DNA of 64,000 nt from Tianweitania populi. GTDB taxonomy: Bacteria > Pseudomonadota > Alphaproteobacteria > Rhizobiales > Rhizobiaceae. Below the pieces are notes generated by a model. That model did no database searches. It worked only from the letters and a program-made list of their open reading frames with translations, and was not told the DNA's origin. Where the stretch lies: positions 1 to 64,000 of the forward strand of contig NZ_BMZQ01000007.1 of the NCBI RefSeq assembly GCF_014652875.1, in the 5' to 3' direction. The position numbers and the translations under genes are program-made. Positions 33,054 through 41,335 of this stretch are shown piece after piece (the first letter of the stretch is position 1; each line of letters begins with the position of its first letter).

Positions 33054-34295
33054 ATGCGGCTGAATGCGGTTCTTTATGGGCTGGGCGCTCATGAAGCAGC
33101 GTGGCGAATGCCGGAAAGCGATCCGCGTGCGGTGACCAAGCTGCCCTTCTGGGTCGATGTCGCGCAACGCGCCGAAGCGGCCGGTTTCGACGGGCTGTTT
33201 CTGGGCGACGTGCTCACCCTGCAGGCCGGGGCGGACAAGCATCTGTCGGACGCGATGGACCCGATCGTGATCATGTCGGCGCTGGCCGCCGTGACCAGTC
33301 GCATCGGTCTGATCGCCACGGCGTCAACGAGCTTCGATCATCCGTTCCATCTTGCCCGGCGCTTTGCCTGTCTCGACCACATCAGCGGCGGCAGGGCAGG
33401 GTGGAACATCGTGACCTCGTCCAATGCATTGGAAGCTCGCAACTTCGGCCTCGATGCGATGCCCGACCATGCCGAGCGCTATGCCCGCGCCGCCGATGCC
33501 GTGGACGCCTGTTTGGCGCTATGGGACAGCTGGGATGCCGATGCCAAGATCGCGGATCAGCAAAGCGGGCAGTATCTCGACCCGGCCAAGATCCGGCGCG
33601 TCGATCATCAAGGGCCATATGTGCGCACCGCCGGGCCGCTCAACGTACCGCGTCCGCCAAAGGGGCGGCCGGTGCTGGCACAGGCCGGGTCATCGGAAGC
33701 AGGCCGCGCTTTTGCGGCGGCGCGGGCGGATATTGTCTTCACCGTCCAGTCCGGTCTGGCGGAGGCGCAGGCATTCTACCGGGACATGAAGGCGCGCGCG
33801 GTGCAGGCTGGGCGTAATCCAAGCGAACTTTGCATTATGCCCGGCATCGTACCGATTGCGGCTGCCACGAAAGATGAGGCCGAGGCGCGGCTCGCTGAGT
33901 TGAACAGCTTTGCCGTGCTGGATCATCTGATCGCCAAGGGTTCCGAATTTCTTGCGACCGATCTGAGCAAGCTGGATCTGGATGCACCTTTGCCGAGAGG
34001 CTTGATCGACCAGGCTGGTAATCAGGCGAGTCAGAGCCGCGTCGCCGTTCTGGTCGGGATCGCCGAGCGCGAGAAGCTGACGGTGCGCCAGTTGCTGGCA
34101 AGGCTGGCGAGCGGACGCGGGCATTTGCTGGCGGTTGGAACCGGCGCCGAGATTGCCGATGTCATGGAGGAATGGCTGGATGCCGGGGCGGCGGATGGTT
34201 TCAACGTGATGTGCCCGGTTCTGCCGGGAGACATTCAACGCTTTGCCGACTACGTGATGCCGGTGTTGCGCGAACGCGGCCTCACACCTTCCTGA
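33054..34295 (+). CDS. Bacterial luciferase-like flavin-dependent monooxygenase (NtaA/SnaA/DszA family)
   Basis: A 413-residue TIM-barrel oxygenase. It begins MRLNAVLYGLGAHEAAWR, as typical family members do. Further family blocks are DGLFLGDVL, TSRIGLIATASTSFDHPFHLAR, the SGGRAGWNIVTSSN block, DHAERYARAADAV, and GRPVLAQAGSSEAGRAFAA. These enzymes use reduced FMN and oxygen to attack chelators, sulfur heterocycles or pyrimidines. An upstream ATG at 33021 is possible, but 33054 has a GGAGG site. Being last in a TPP-riboswitch operon is unusual. It may open or trim a thiamine-related heterocycle; that is inference. Confidence 0.88.
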   Translation: MRLNAVLYGLGAHEAAWRMPESDPRAVTKLPFWVDVAQRAEAAGFDGLFLGDVLTLQAGADKHLSDAMDPIVIMSALAAVTSRIGLIATASTSFDHPFHLARRFACLDHISGGRAGWNIVTSSNALEARNFGLDAMPDHAERYARAADAVDACLALWDSWDADAKIADQQSGQYLDPAKIRRVDHQGPYVRTAGPLNVPRPPKGRPVLAQAGSSEAGRAFAAARADIVFTVQSGLAEAQAFYRDMKARAVQAGRNPSELCIMPGIVPIAAATKDEAEARLAELNSFAVLDHLIAKGSEFLATDLSKLDLDAPLPRGLIDQAGNQASQSRVAVLVGIAEREKLTVRQLLARLASGRGHLLAVGTGAEIADVMEEWLDAGAADGFNVMCPVLPGDIQRFADYVMPVLRERGLTPS

Positions 34296-34369
34296 CTTGA
34301 CTTCCCCGTGCGCCTCACTCACCCTGACCACATGACCACGGCCGACTATCTCTCGCAGCTTCATCGGGT

Positions 34370-34388
34370 GTGTCCTATCGCGGGACAC
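34370..34388 (+). terminator. Hairpin after the TPP-controlled operon
   Basis: GTGTCC (34370-34375), a 7-base loop and GGACAC (34383-34388) form a 6-bp stem 75 bp beyond the oxygenase stop. GC-rich complementary stretches follow at 34391-34435. No T run is present, so this may be a rho-assisted end or a structured leader of the next gene. Confidence 0.35.
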
Positions 34389-34546
34389 TGACCCCCGGCC
34401 CCGGTCGCGTCGCGCCCCGGCCGAGGGGCATCGTCGAGCCACCGCAAGCTGCGTTGTGCTTCGAGACTTTCGCGACAACCTTTTCCCCTGACGACCCCAT
34501 GCCCGGCTTGCACCTCCTACTGCTGGGCTGAACGAAGGATTCGACC

Positions 34547-34975
34547 ATGTCCACCAGCGGCCCAGGCAAGAAGCCTGCTATCCAGATCACGCAGTCCGAC
34601 TTCGACAAGCTGTCGCTGCTCGCTGAAAGTGCCACTCATGTCAGCGAGGCCGTGCTGGACGAGTTGACGGCCGAGCTCGACCGGGCGCGCATCGTTCCCG
34701 ACAACAAACTGCGCGACAACATCGTCCGCATGGGATCGCACCTGCGCTATTCCACCAACGGCGAGGGCCGCGACGTCACGCTGGTTTTTCCCGGTGAAGC
34801 CGACATCGCCGAAGGCCGCATCTCGATCCTGACGCCGATCGGCACGGCGCTGATCGGCCTGTCAGAAGGTCAGTCGATCGAGTGGGTGGCCCGCGATGGC
34901 CGCAGCCATCGCCTGACCGTCGAGAGCGTGGGTGCTGCGACAGAGACGCAAAAGGCCGAGCCGCAGGCGTCCTGA
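34547..34975 (+). CDS. rnk: Rnk-like GreA/GreB C-terminal domain protein
   Basis: A 142-residue protein. The N-terminal helical part (about 1-50) has ITQSDFDKLSLLAE and LDELTAELDRARIV. The C-terminal FKBP-like part of GreA/GreB type has VRMGSHLRYS, VTLVFPGEADIAEGRISILTP and GTALIGLSEGQSIEW. Rnk-type proteins bind RNA polymerase near the secondary channel without the long GreA coiled coil. A second family member follows at 35115. Assignment as Rnk is by domain build and length. Confidence 0.85.
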   Translation: MSTSGPGKKPAIQITQSDFDKLSLLAESATHVSEAVLDELTAELDRARIVPDNKLRDNIVRMGSHLRYSTNGEGRDVTLVFPGEADIAEGRISILTPIGTALIGLSEGQSIEWVARDGRSHRLTVESVGAATETQKAEPQAS

Positions 34976-35037
34976 GCAAAGCCACCATGTCCAGCCGATT
35001 GGCTCTGACCGGAGGGTGTCTCCTCGCAGGATCGTAG

Positions 35038-35062
35038 CCCCTGCGCCGCGCGCGGCCAGGGG
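35038..35062 (+). terminator. GC-rich hairpin between the two Rnk-like genes
   Basis: CCCCTG (35038-35043) pairs with CAGGGG (35057-35062), and between them GCCGCGCGCGGC is itself a palindrome, giving a long stem with one bulged C. It is followed by TTCTCC. The stem lies 62 bp after the first gene and 53 bp before the second, so it may end or attenuate the first transcript. Confidence 0.5.
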
Positions 35063-35114
35063 TTCTCCAAGTATGTCATGCAACCGCTTCCATCAGGGAG
35101 CCTGGAGATCGACA

Positions 35115-35633
35115 ATGTCGAACGATGCCTGTGTTCTTACAACTAGAGATTTCACCCTTCTCCAACAGATGCTGAACCGCAGCCTTGGTCGCGACGATCC
35201 GATGCGTGCGCTACTTACGCGCAAGCTGGACGGCGCAACGGTCGTCGGCAAGGACGCCGTGGCTGACGATGTTGCCACGCTGAATAGCCGCGTCAGCTTC
35301 CGCGCCAATGATGGCCTGCCGCAATCGCGTATCCTGACCCGCGATTATCAGGGCGGATCGGTCGGGCTCGCGCTTGCCGTGACGACGCCGCGCGGTCTGG
35401 CCTTGCTCGGCTTGACGGTGGGGCAAAGCTTCATCCTGGCCAGCAACGACCGCTTGATGCTGGACGAGGTTCTTTACCAGCCGGAAGGTGCCGGACGGAA
35501 CCGGGCACTGTTTGCAAGCACACCTGTTCTTCGCCAGCGGCCCAAGCTGCGGCTGATCCAGGGATCGGGTGGCATTGCTGCGCCCGTGCAGCATTCCGGT
35601 TATCCCGACGATCCGGGTCCGTCAGCTGCCTGA
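35115..35633 (+). CDS. Second Rnk/GreA-C-like protein, longer and divergent
   Basis: A 172-residue relative of the gene upstream. The N-terminal helices (LTTRDFTLLQQMLNRSLG) and the C-terminal fold (NSRVSFRANDG, GLALAVTTPRGLALLGLTVGQSF) follow the same plan. A further 35 residues at the end (PVLRQRPKLRLIQ and a Pro/Gly-rich tail) are additional. The start at 35115 is chosen because the open frame upstream runs through GC-rich non-coding-like sequence. Likely an RNA-polymerase-binding regulator; partner and role unknown. Confidence 0.75.
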   Translation: MSNDACVLTTRDFTLLQQMLNRSLGRDDPMRALLTRKLDGATVVGKDAVADDVATLNSRVSFRANDGLPQSRILTRDYQGGSVGLALAVTTPRGLALLGLTVGQSFILASNDRLMLDEVLYQPEGAGRNRALFASTPVLRQRPKLRLIQGSGGIAAPVQHSGYPDDPGPSAA

Positions 35634-35659
35634 CGAAGGCTGCCGATCCGAACGTTCAG

Positions 35660-35691
35660 AAGGGAAGTGACAGCAACGCTGCCATTTCCTT
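35660..35691 (+). terminator. Imperfect hairpin after the second Rnk-like gene
   Basis: AAGGGAAGTGACAGC and GCTGCCATTTCCTT can pair around a short loop with two G-U pairs, one bulge and one mismatch. It begins 27 bp after the stop. There is no clean T run, so support is moderate. Confidence 0.35.
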
Positions 35692-35723
35692 GGGTCACGT
35701 ACAAATCAGTCGACGCGCGCGAA

Positions 35724-35738
35724 CAAGGCGCTACCTTG
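35724..35738. promoter_or_regulatory. 15-bp palindrome before the cytochrome/molybdenum hydroxylase operon
   Basis: CAAGG, CGCTA and CCTTG form perfect 5-bp arms about 57 bp before the cytochrome start codon. It is in the right place for an operator. No candidate regulator gene is adjacent. Confidence 0.3.
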
Positions 35739-35794
35739 CTTGTTAGGTGCTCAGGTCTTGAGCCTTCCCAGCAACCTTTAACCGGAGTTCACCG

Positions 35795-37207
35795 GTGAAC
35801 GGCAGCAAACTTCTTCGCGTTCTTGGCGCACTCGTCGTGCTTGTTCTGCTGGGAATAGGCGGTTTCATCGCCTATGCCTGGGAACGAGAGATACCGGCGG
35901 CCGAGCCACCCGCAGTGTCGAGCATTGATCCTGAACTTGTTCAGCGCGGAGCCACGCTTGCGGCGGTCGGCAACTGCAATGTCTGCCACACCAAGGAAGG
36001 CGGCGAGGTCTTTGCAGGAGGCTTGGCGCTGCCGACGCCGTTCGGCACGATCTATTCCACCAACATCACGCCCGATCCTGAGACCGGCATTGGCCGCTGG
36101 TCGGAAGAAGCGTTCCAACGGTCCATGCGCAGCGGTGTCGATCGCGAGGGACGGCATCTTTATCCTGCCTTCCCGTTCGACCACTTCACCAAGGTGACCG
36201 ACGAGGACAATCGCGCGCTTTATGCTTACCTGATGACGCGCAAGCCGGTGAAGGCGGAGGCGCAGGCCAACGATCTTCCGTTCCCGCTGAACATCCGCCT
36301 CGCGGTAGCCGGCTGGAAGCTACTGTTCTTCCGCGAAGGTGTTTATCAGCCCGACACGGCGCAGAGCGACGAGTGGAACCGCGGCCATTATCTGGCTGAT
36401 GGTCTTGGCCATTGCGGCGCGTGTCATACGCCGCGCAACAGTCTTGGCGCGGAAAAGAAGGACCAGCTGTTTGCCGGCGGCGAAGCCGAAGGCTGGACGG
36501 CCTATGCGCTCAACCAGAACTCGCCGGCGCCTTTGCCGTGGGATGTTGACGCGCTGACCCATTACCTCGCCAATGGCTGGGAAGAGCATCACGGCGTGGC
36601 ACGCGGCCCGATGGCGCCGGTGACCGCCAACATGATGTCGGTGCCAGAAAGCGATGCGCGGGCAATCGCCACCTATGTGACCTCGGTGATGGGTGAGCCG
36701 ACCCCCGAACGTCAGGCACGGGCGGATAAGGTGCGCGATCAAGCGACGCGCCACCCGCCGGGCATCCAGGTGCAGGCGGCCGGTGGGCAGACGGTGCCGG
36801 TTGCGGCAACCAGCCAGGATCGCGGCGCGCTGATCTATGCGGCGGCCTGTTCCAGCTGCCATGATGCCGGGCGTCCCGTGCCTTATGGCGGTCTGCCGCT
36901 GGCGCTGAGCACCGCGACCTACGGGCCGACGCCACTCAATCCAATCAATGTCATTCTTTACGGCCTTCCGGCACCAGAAGGCGAGCGCGGACCGATCATG
37001 CCGGGCTTTGCCGGTGTGCTGGACGACGCCCAAACGGCCGATCTGCTCGCCTATATCCGGGCGACCTTCAGCGACAAGCCGGCCTGGGACGATGTTCAGG
37101 ATCTCGTCCGGCAGGTTCGCTCAGGCAAAGAACACACGGATCTGCAATCGCTGTCCAGCGGCGGTTCCGCTCCAGCCAATCCAACCCGGCGGGAAACATC
37201 ATGGTAG
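35795..37207 (+). CDS. Membrane-anchored tri-haem cytochrome c subunit
   Basis: A 470-residue protein with a GTG start, one N-terminal membrane segment (about 8-27), and three haem c sites: C61-C64-H65, C207-C210-H211 and C352-C355-H356. This matches the cytochrome subunits of membrane-bound alcohol and aldehyde dehydrogenases. It precedes the 2Fe-2S and molybdopterin subunits and overlaps the next gene by 7 bp. It should pass electrons from the periplasmic molybdenum enzyme to quinone or a terminal oxidase. Confidence 0.92.
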   Translation: MNGSKLLRVLGALVVLVLLGIGGFIAYAWEREIPAAEPPAVSSIDPELVQRGATLAAVGNCNVCHTKEGGEVFAGGLALPTPFGTIYSTNITPDPETGIGRWSEEAFQRSMRSGVDREGRHLYPAFPFDHFTKVTDEDNRALYAYLMTRKPVKAEAQANDLPFPLNIRLAVAGWKLLFFREGVYQPDTAQSDEWNRGHYLADGLGHCGACHTPRNSLGAEKKDQLFAGGEAEGWTAYALNQNSPAPLPWDVDALTHYLANGWEEHHGVARGPMAPVTANMMSVPESDARAIATYVTSVMGEPTPERQARADKVRDQATRHPPGIQVQAAGGQTVPVAATSQDRGALIYAAACSSCHDAGRPVPYGGLPLALSTATYGPTPLNPINVILYGLPAPEGERGPIMPGFAGVLDDAQTADLLAYIRATFSDKPAWDDVQDLVRQVRSGKEHTDLQSLSSGGSAPANPTRRETSW

Positions 37208-37704
37208 CCCTGACGGTGAATGGCCAATCGCACCAGATCGAGGCCGATCCGGATACGCCCCTGCTTTATGTGCTGCGTGACGAACTTCATCTGCATGGCG
37301 CGAAATATGGCTGCGGTCTCGGCCAGTGTGGCTCCTGCACGGTGATGGTGGATGGCCAGGCGGTGTTTTCCTGCGTCACGCCGGTGCTGCTGCTGGAAGG
37401 GCGCGAGATCACGACCGTTGAAGGGCTGGGTACGATCGAAAGCCCCGGCCCGATGCAACAGGCCTTTATCGAGGAACAGGCGGCGCAATGCGGCTACTGC
37501 ATTCCCGGCATGATGATGCGGGCTCAGGCCTTGTTACAGCGGAACCCCGGTGCCTCGGACGAGGAGATCGTGGCGCATATGGAGCCTAATCTCTGTCGCT
37601 GCGGCACACATATGCGCATTCTCGCCGCCATCAAACGTGCTGGCGGCTTGATGCAAATGGCAGCGGGCGGATCAACCACGGACACCGCGAAGAGGGCAGG
37701 CTGA
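37201..37704 (+). CDS. Two-[2Fe-2S] subunit of a molybdenum hydroxylase (IorA-like)
   Basis: A 167-residue protein with a plant-type ferredoxin site (C38, C43, C46 and C58) and a second helical cluster site (C97, C100, C132 and C134). The pattern KYGCGLGQCGSC and QCGYCIPGM is typical of xanthine-oxidase-family small subunits such as isoquinoline 1-oxidoreductase alpha. It carries electrons from the molybdenum site to the tri-haem cytochrome. The last 18 residues are a variable tail. It overlaps the large-subunit gene by 1 bp. Confidence 0.92.
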   Translation: MVALTVNGQSHQIEADPDTPLLYVLRDELHLHGAKYGCGLGQCGSCTVMVDGQAVFSCVTPVLLLEGREITTVEGLGTIESPGPMQQAFIEEQAAQCGYCIPGMMMRAQALLQRNPGASDEEIVAHMEPNLCRCGTHMRILAAIKRAGGLMQMAAGGSTTDTAKRAG

Positions 37705-39968
37705 TGAAACACGTCTCCGTTCCCGATGTCTCGCGCCGCTCGGTTCTGTTCGGCACCGGCTCGCTGGTTCTCGCCTTCTCGCTGCGCCCGGCGTTCGCGC
37801 AGACTACCGTGCAGGGGAGCGAGGCTCAGAACTTCCAGCAGGTGGAACAGGCGGCACCCGATCTGCCGGGCAGCCTCAAAACCAATCCGCAGCTGGATTC
37901 CTGGATCCGCATCGATGCCGATGGAAGTGCCACGGTGTTCACCGGCAAGTCGGAACTGGGACAGGGGATCAAGACGGCCGTTCTGCAGATCGCGGCGGAA
38001 GAGCTGAAAGTGCCGTTCGCGAGCCTGAAGCTGATCGGGCCGGATACGAGCCTCAGCCCGAATGAAGGCTACACGGCCGGCAGTCACTCCGTTCAGGACA
38101 GCGGCACGGCGATCCGCCATGCGGCTGCGCAGGTTCGCGAAATCCTGATCGCGCAGGCGGCAGGACGGTTCAATGTGGCGGCTGACAGCCTCAAGGCCGA
38201 AGGTGGTGCGGTGATCGCGCCGGACGGTCGCCGTGCGACCTATGGTGAGTTGGTCTCGGCCGAATTGATCCAAGTTCAAGCACAGCCGACATCCAAGCTG
38301 ACGCCAACCGAGGCGTTCACGGTGATGGGCAAGCCGCAGAAGCGCATCGACATTCCCGGCAAGGTCACCGGTGCGCCGGCTTATGTGCAGGACATGAGGC
38401 CAGACGGCATGGTGCATGGCCGCGTGGTGCGTCCGCCGAGCCCCGGTGCGCGGCTGCGCGGCGTGGATGCAAGCTCTGTCGAAGGCATGCCGGGTGTGCT
38501 GAAGGTGGTGCAGGACGGCAGCTTCCTCGGCGTTCTGGCCGAAAAGGAATGGGTCGCCATCAAGGCGATGCGCACCCTATCCCCGCTCGCGCAATGGGAC
38601 GAAAGCCCGACCTTGCCGGGCATGGACGATCTGCCGCGCAAGCTGATGGCGCTGCCACAGGAAGACGGCATCGTGACCGACGATCGCAAGGTCGTGAGCG
38701 CGACCGCGACGCATGAGGCGACCTTTACCAAGCCGTACCAGATGCACGGTTCGATCGGCCCATCCTGCGCGCTTGCCGTGCTGAACGACGGCGTGACGAC
38801 GGTGTGGACGCATACGCAGGGCGTTTATCCCGACCAGAAGGCGATTTCGCAGATGCTGCGCATGCCGATCGAGCAGGTGCGGGTGATCCATGCCGAGGGT
38901 TCCGGCTGCTACGGCCACAATGCCGCCGACGACGCCGCAGCCGATGCGGCATTGCTGGCGCAGGCTTTGCCGGGCCGGCCGGTGCGCCTGCAATGGATGC
39001 GCGAGCAGGAACATGCCTGGGAGCCGTATTCGCCGGGCATGGTCACCAAGGTTCGTGCTAGCACGGACGCGAACGGCAATGTCGTGGACTGGACCTATGA
39101 GGTCTGGAGCAACAGCCACAATTCGCGGCCGGGCCCCGCCGGCAATCTTCTGCCCGCCCGCCACATCGCCAATGGTTTCCAGCCGGAACCGGCGAAGCTG
39201 CAGATCACGCCGGAAGGAAATGGCGACCGCAATTCCAATCCGCTTTACGCCTTCCCGAGCCGGCATGTCGTTTGGCACTTCCTGAAGGAAGCGCCCCTGC
39301 GCGTTTCGGCGCTGCGCGGCCTTGGCGCTTACATGAATGTCTTCACCATCGAGAACACGATGGATGATCTGGCCGCTGCGGCGAAGGCCGATCCGGTCGA
39401 ATACCGGCTGCGCCATCTTCAGGACGAGCGCGCGCGTGACGTGGTGACGAAGGCGGCCGAGATGTTCGGCTGGAAGGCGGGACAGACGGCACCACAGAAC
39501 CACGGCTATGGCTTTGCTTTTGCCCGCTACAAGAACCTCGCTGCCTATTGCGCGGTCGCGATGGAGGTCAAGGTCGAGCCTGAAACCGGCCGCGTCCGTA
39601 TCTTGCGGGTATCAAGTGCAGCGGATGCGGGCGAGATCGTCAACCCGGACGGCATCGCCAATCAGGTACAGGGCGGCATCGTGCAGTCTGCGAGCTGGAC
39701 ACTGTATGAAGGCGTGACCTTCAACGATACGCGCATCACCAGCGTCGACTGGTCGACCTATCCGATCATGCGCTTCGATGCTCTGCCGCCGAAGATCGAC
39801 GTCGAGGTCATTCCGCGTCCGGGCACGCCGTTCCTGGGAGCGGGCGAGTGCAGCCAAGGGCCGGGCGGATCGGCTTTGGCGAATGCCATCACCAATGCGA
39901 TCGGCCGGCGCATCTTCGACCTGCCGCTCAGCCGCGAGAAGATCCGTCAGGCGGCCGGGCAGGTTTGA
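37704..39968 (+). CDS. Molybdopterin-binding large subunit (IorB/aldehyde oxidase-like)
   Basis: A 754-residue protein with a twin-arginine leader (DVSRRSVLFGTG, hydrophobic run, AFAQ), so the complex works in the periplasm. Family blocks include GKSELGQGIKTAVLQIAAEEL, the GSHSVQDSG region, and GRVVRPPSPGARL. The general base is E715 in LGAGECSQGPGG, the usual GxGE site. It lacks the FAD subunit of xanthine oxidases and uses the cytochrome instead. Known relatives oxidise aldehydes or N-heterocycles. Substrate unassigned. Confidence 0.9.
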   Translation: MKHVSVPDVSRRSVLFGTGSLVLAFSLRPAFAQTTVQGSEAQNFQQVEQAAPDLPGSLKTNPQLDSWIRIDADGSATVFTGKSELGQGIKTAVLQIAAEELKVPFASLKLIGPDTSLSPNEGYTAGSHSVQDSGTAIRHAAAQVREILIAQAAGRFNVAADSLKAEGGAVIAPDGRRATYGELVSAELIQVQAQPTSKLTPTEAFTVMGKPQKRIDIPGKVTGAPAYVQDMRPDGMVHGRVVRPPSPGARLRGVDASSVEGMPGVLKVVQDGSFLGVLAEKEWVAIKAMRTLSPLAQWDESPTLPGMDDLPRKLMALPQEDGIVTDDRKVVSATATHEATFTKPYQMHGSIGPSCALAVLNDGVTTVWTHTQGVYPDQKAISQMLRMPIEQVRVIHAEGSGCYGHNAADDAAADAALLAQALPGRPVRLQWMREQEHAWEPYSPGMVTKVRASTDANGNVVDWTYEVWSNSHNSRPGPAGNLLPARHIANGFQPEPAKLQITPEGNGDRNSNPLYAFPSRHVVWHFLKEAPLRVSALRGLGAYMNVFTIENTMDDLAAAAKADPVEYRLRHLQDERARDVVTKAAEMFGWKAGQTAPQNHGYGFAFARYKNLAAYCAVAMEVKVEPETGRVRILRVSSAADAGEIVNPDGIANQVQGGIVQSASWTLYEGVTFNDTRITSVDWSTYPIMRFDALPPKIDVEVIPRPGTPFLGAGECSQGPGGSALANAITNAIGRRIFDLPLSREKIRQAAGQV

Positions 39969-39974
39969 GTTTGG

Positions 39975-40577
39975 TCAGTCCTTGACGCTGATCGGAGGCA
40001 CGTCCATCACGGCGAGCGCGTCAACGTCTGCATCGCGGATCTTGGTCAGGTTCTGGAGCATGGCCTTGGCATCGGCCTCCCCATAGGCGCGACGGCTAAT
40101 GCCATAAAGCGCGACGCCCTTGCCGCTTTTCAGGGGCACGTAGCGATAGGCGTTCCATTTCACCACGACAGGGTCGGCCTGAAGGTCGCTGAGAACGAAA
40201 TCCAGCACGATGTTGCCTGTCTTTTCATTGTGCAGGATCGCGTAGTTGACGACGGGGTCGGTGGTCTTCCGCTGCTTCAGAAAGTCGATCTGCGCACTCG
40301 CCGACTGCGCAGGGGTTATGGAACCCGTCACAGCCTCGACGAGGAACATGTCCTTGAAGGTTTCGACCTTCTAGCCGGCCGGCACATATTCCTGCTTGAT
40401 GTAATTTTCAGATGGCTCCGACGACCAGGCGAGCGAATAGGACTTGTTCTGGAAGGTAATCGGGCCAGGGACGTTCAGTCGATCCACCTTGTCGGCATCT
40501 TGCGCTGCGACATGGCTGGCCAGCATCGTCAGTGCGGCAACAAGTATTGCGCGGGTCAGTCTCGTCAGCATCGCCAT
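39975..40577 (-). pseudogene. Exported hypothetical protein interrupted by an in-frame TAG
   Basis: From the ATG at 40577 the frame reads a signal peptide (LVAALTMLASHVAAQ) and continues to EYVPAG, where a TAG occurs at 40373-40371. The same frame continues without shift as KVETFKDMFLVEAVTG and runs to 39975, for 200 codons in all. One base change (GAG to TAG) would explain it. The second part alone has no good ribosome site. It is either a nonsense allele, a sequence error, or less likely a readthrough. Function is unknown; it resembles small secreted proteins with no clear family. Confidence 0.75.
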
Positions 40578-40710
40578 CCTCCAGTCGATCCGCTTCGGTT
40601 GTACACGATGCCGGTTGCTCGCCCAGCCTTGTCATAGCGCATGAGCTTGCGACGAAACAGAACACCTGCGCCCGATGCTGATCGGGCGTCAGGTCAGGTC
40701 TTCAAGCCGA

Positions 40711-41304
40711 TCAATATTGCGGCGGCTGGCCGACGGCGTCGACTTCCAGGCCGAACTTGGCGCCGGCTTCCTTGATCCCGTTGAACTGCTGCTGGATCTC
40801 GTTCATCGTGGTGATCGCGAACTTGGCAAGCTCCGTCTGCGGCGTGTCCGAAGCCTGCTTCTGATAAAGCGCTACCAGACCTTGGTGAACGCGCATCTGC
40901 CAGCTCACATACTCCTTGTCGAAGGCCTCGCCATCCAGGCTCTTTAGGCGCTGAATGTCGGCGTCCCAGGCATGGCCGGCATCCGGCTTCACATCCTCAG
41001 TGCCGAAGCGGGCGGCTTCTTCCTGCAGGCGCTTGCTCAAGGCCTCGTGCTTGGAAACAAGCTCGGCGCTGAGCGCCTTCAAGGCAGGATCACTCGCCTT
41101 TTCGGCGCCGAGCTTAGCAGCTTCGATCTCTGCCAGGCTCATATTGTTGGCGTGCTGCAGAAAGTCCTGGTCAGCGGCCGGAAGCGCCTGCCCTTCCTGG
41201 ACCGGCAGGGCCGGCGTGGAGTCAGGCTTCAGCGAATTCTGTGCCAACGCCGGGGCTCCGCTGAGAAGCAGGCTGGCGACGACGATGGTGGATTTGTTCG
41301 GCAT
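40711..41304 (-). CDS. DUF4142 exported protein
   Basis: A 197-residue protein with a signal peptide (STIVVASLLLSGAPALAQN) and a ferritin-like helical DUF4142 domain. The core reads DQDFLQHANNMSLAEIEAAKLG, SDPALKALSAELVSKHEAL and YVSWQMRVHQGLVALY. The start at 41304 has AGGAGC upstream and gives the signal peptide. It follows norD after 31 bp on the same strand, so it may be transcribed with the nor genes. DUF4142 proteins are often linked to stress; function is unproven. Confidence 0.85.
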   Translation of the reverse strand: MPNKSTIVVASLLLSGAPALAQNSLKPDSTPALPVQEGQALPAADQDFLQHANNMSLAEIEAAKLGAEKASDPALKALSAELVSKHEALSKRLQEEAARFGTEDVKPDAGHAWDADIQRLKSLDGEAFDKEYVSWQMRVHQGLVALYQKQASDTPQTELAKFAITTMNEIQQQFNGIKEAGAKFGLEVDAVGQPPQY

Positions 41305-41335
41305 GATGCCTGCTCCTCGTAGCAATAGATCTGGG

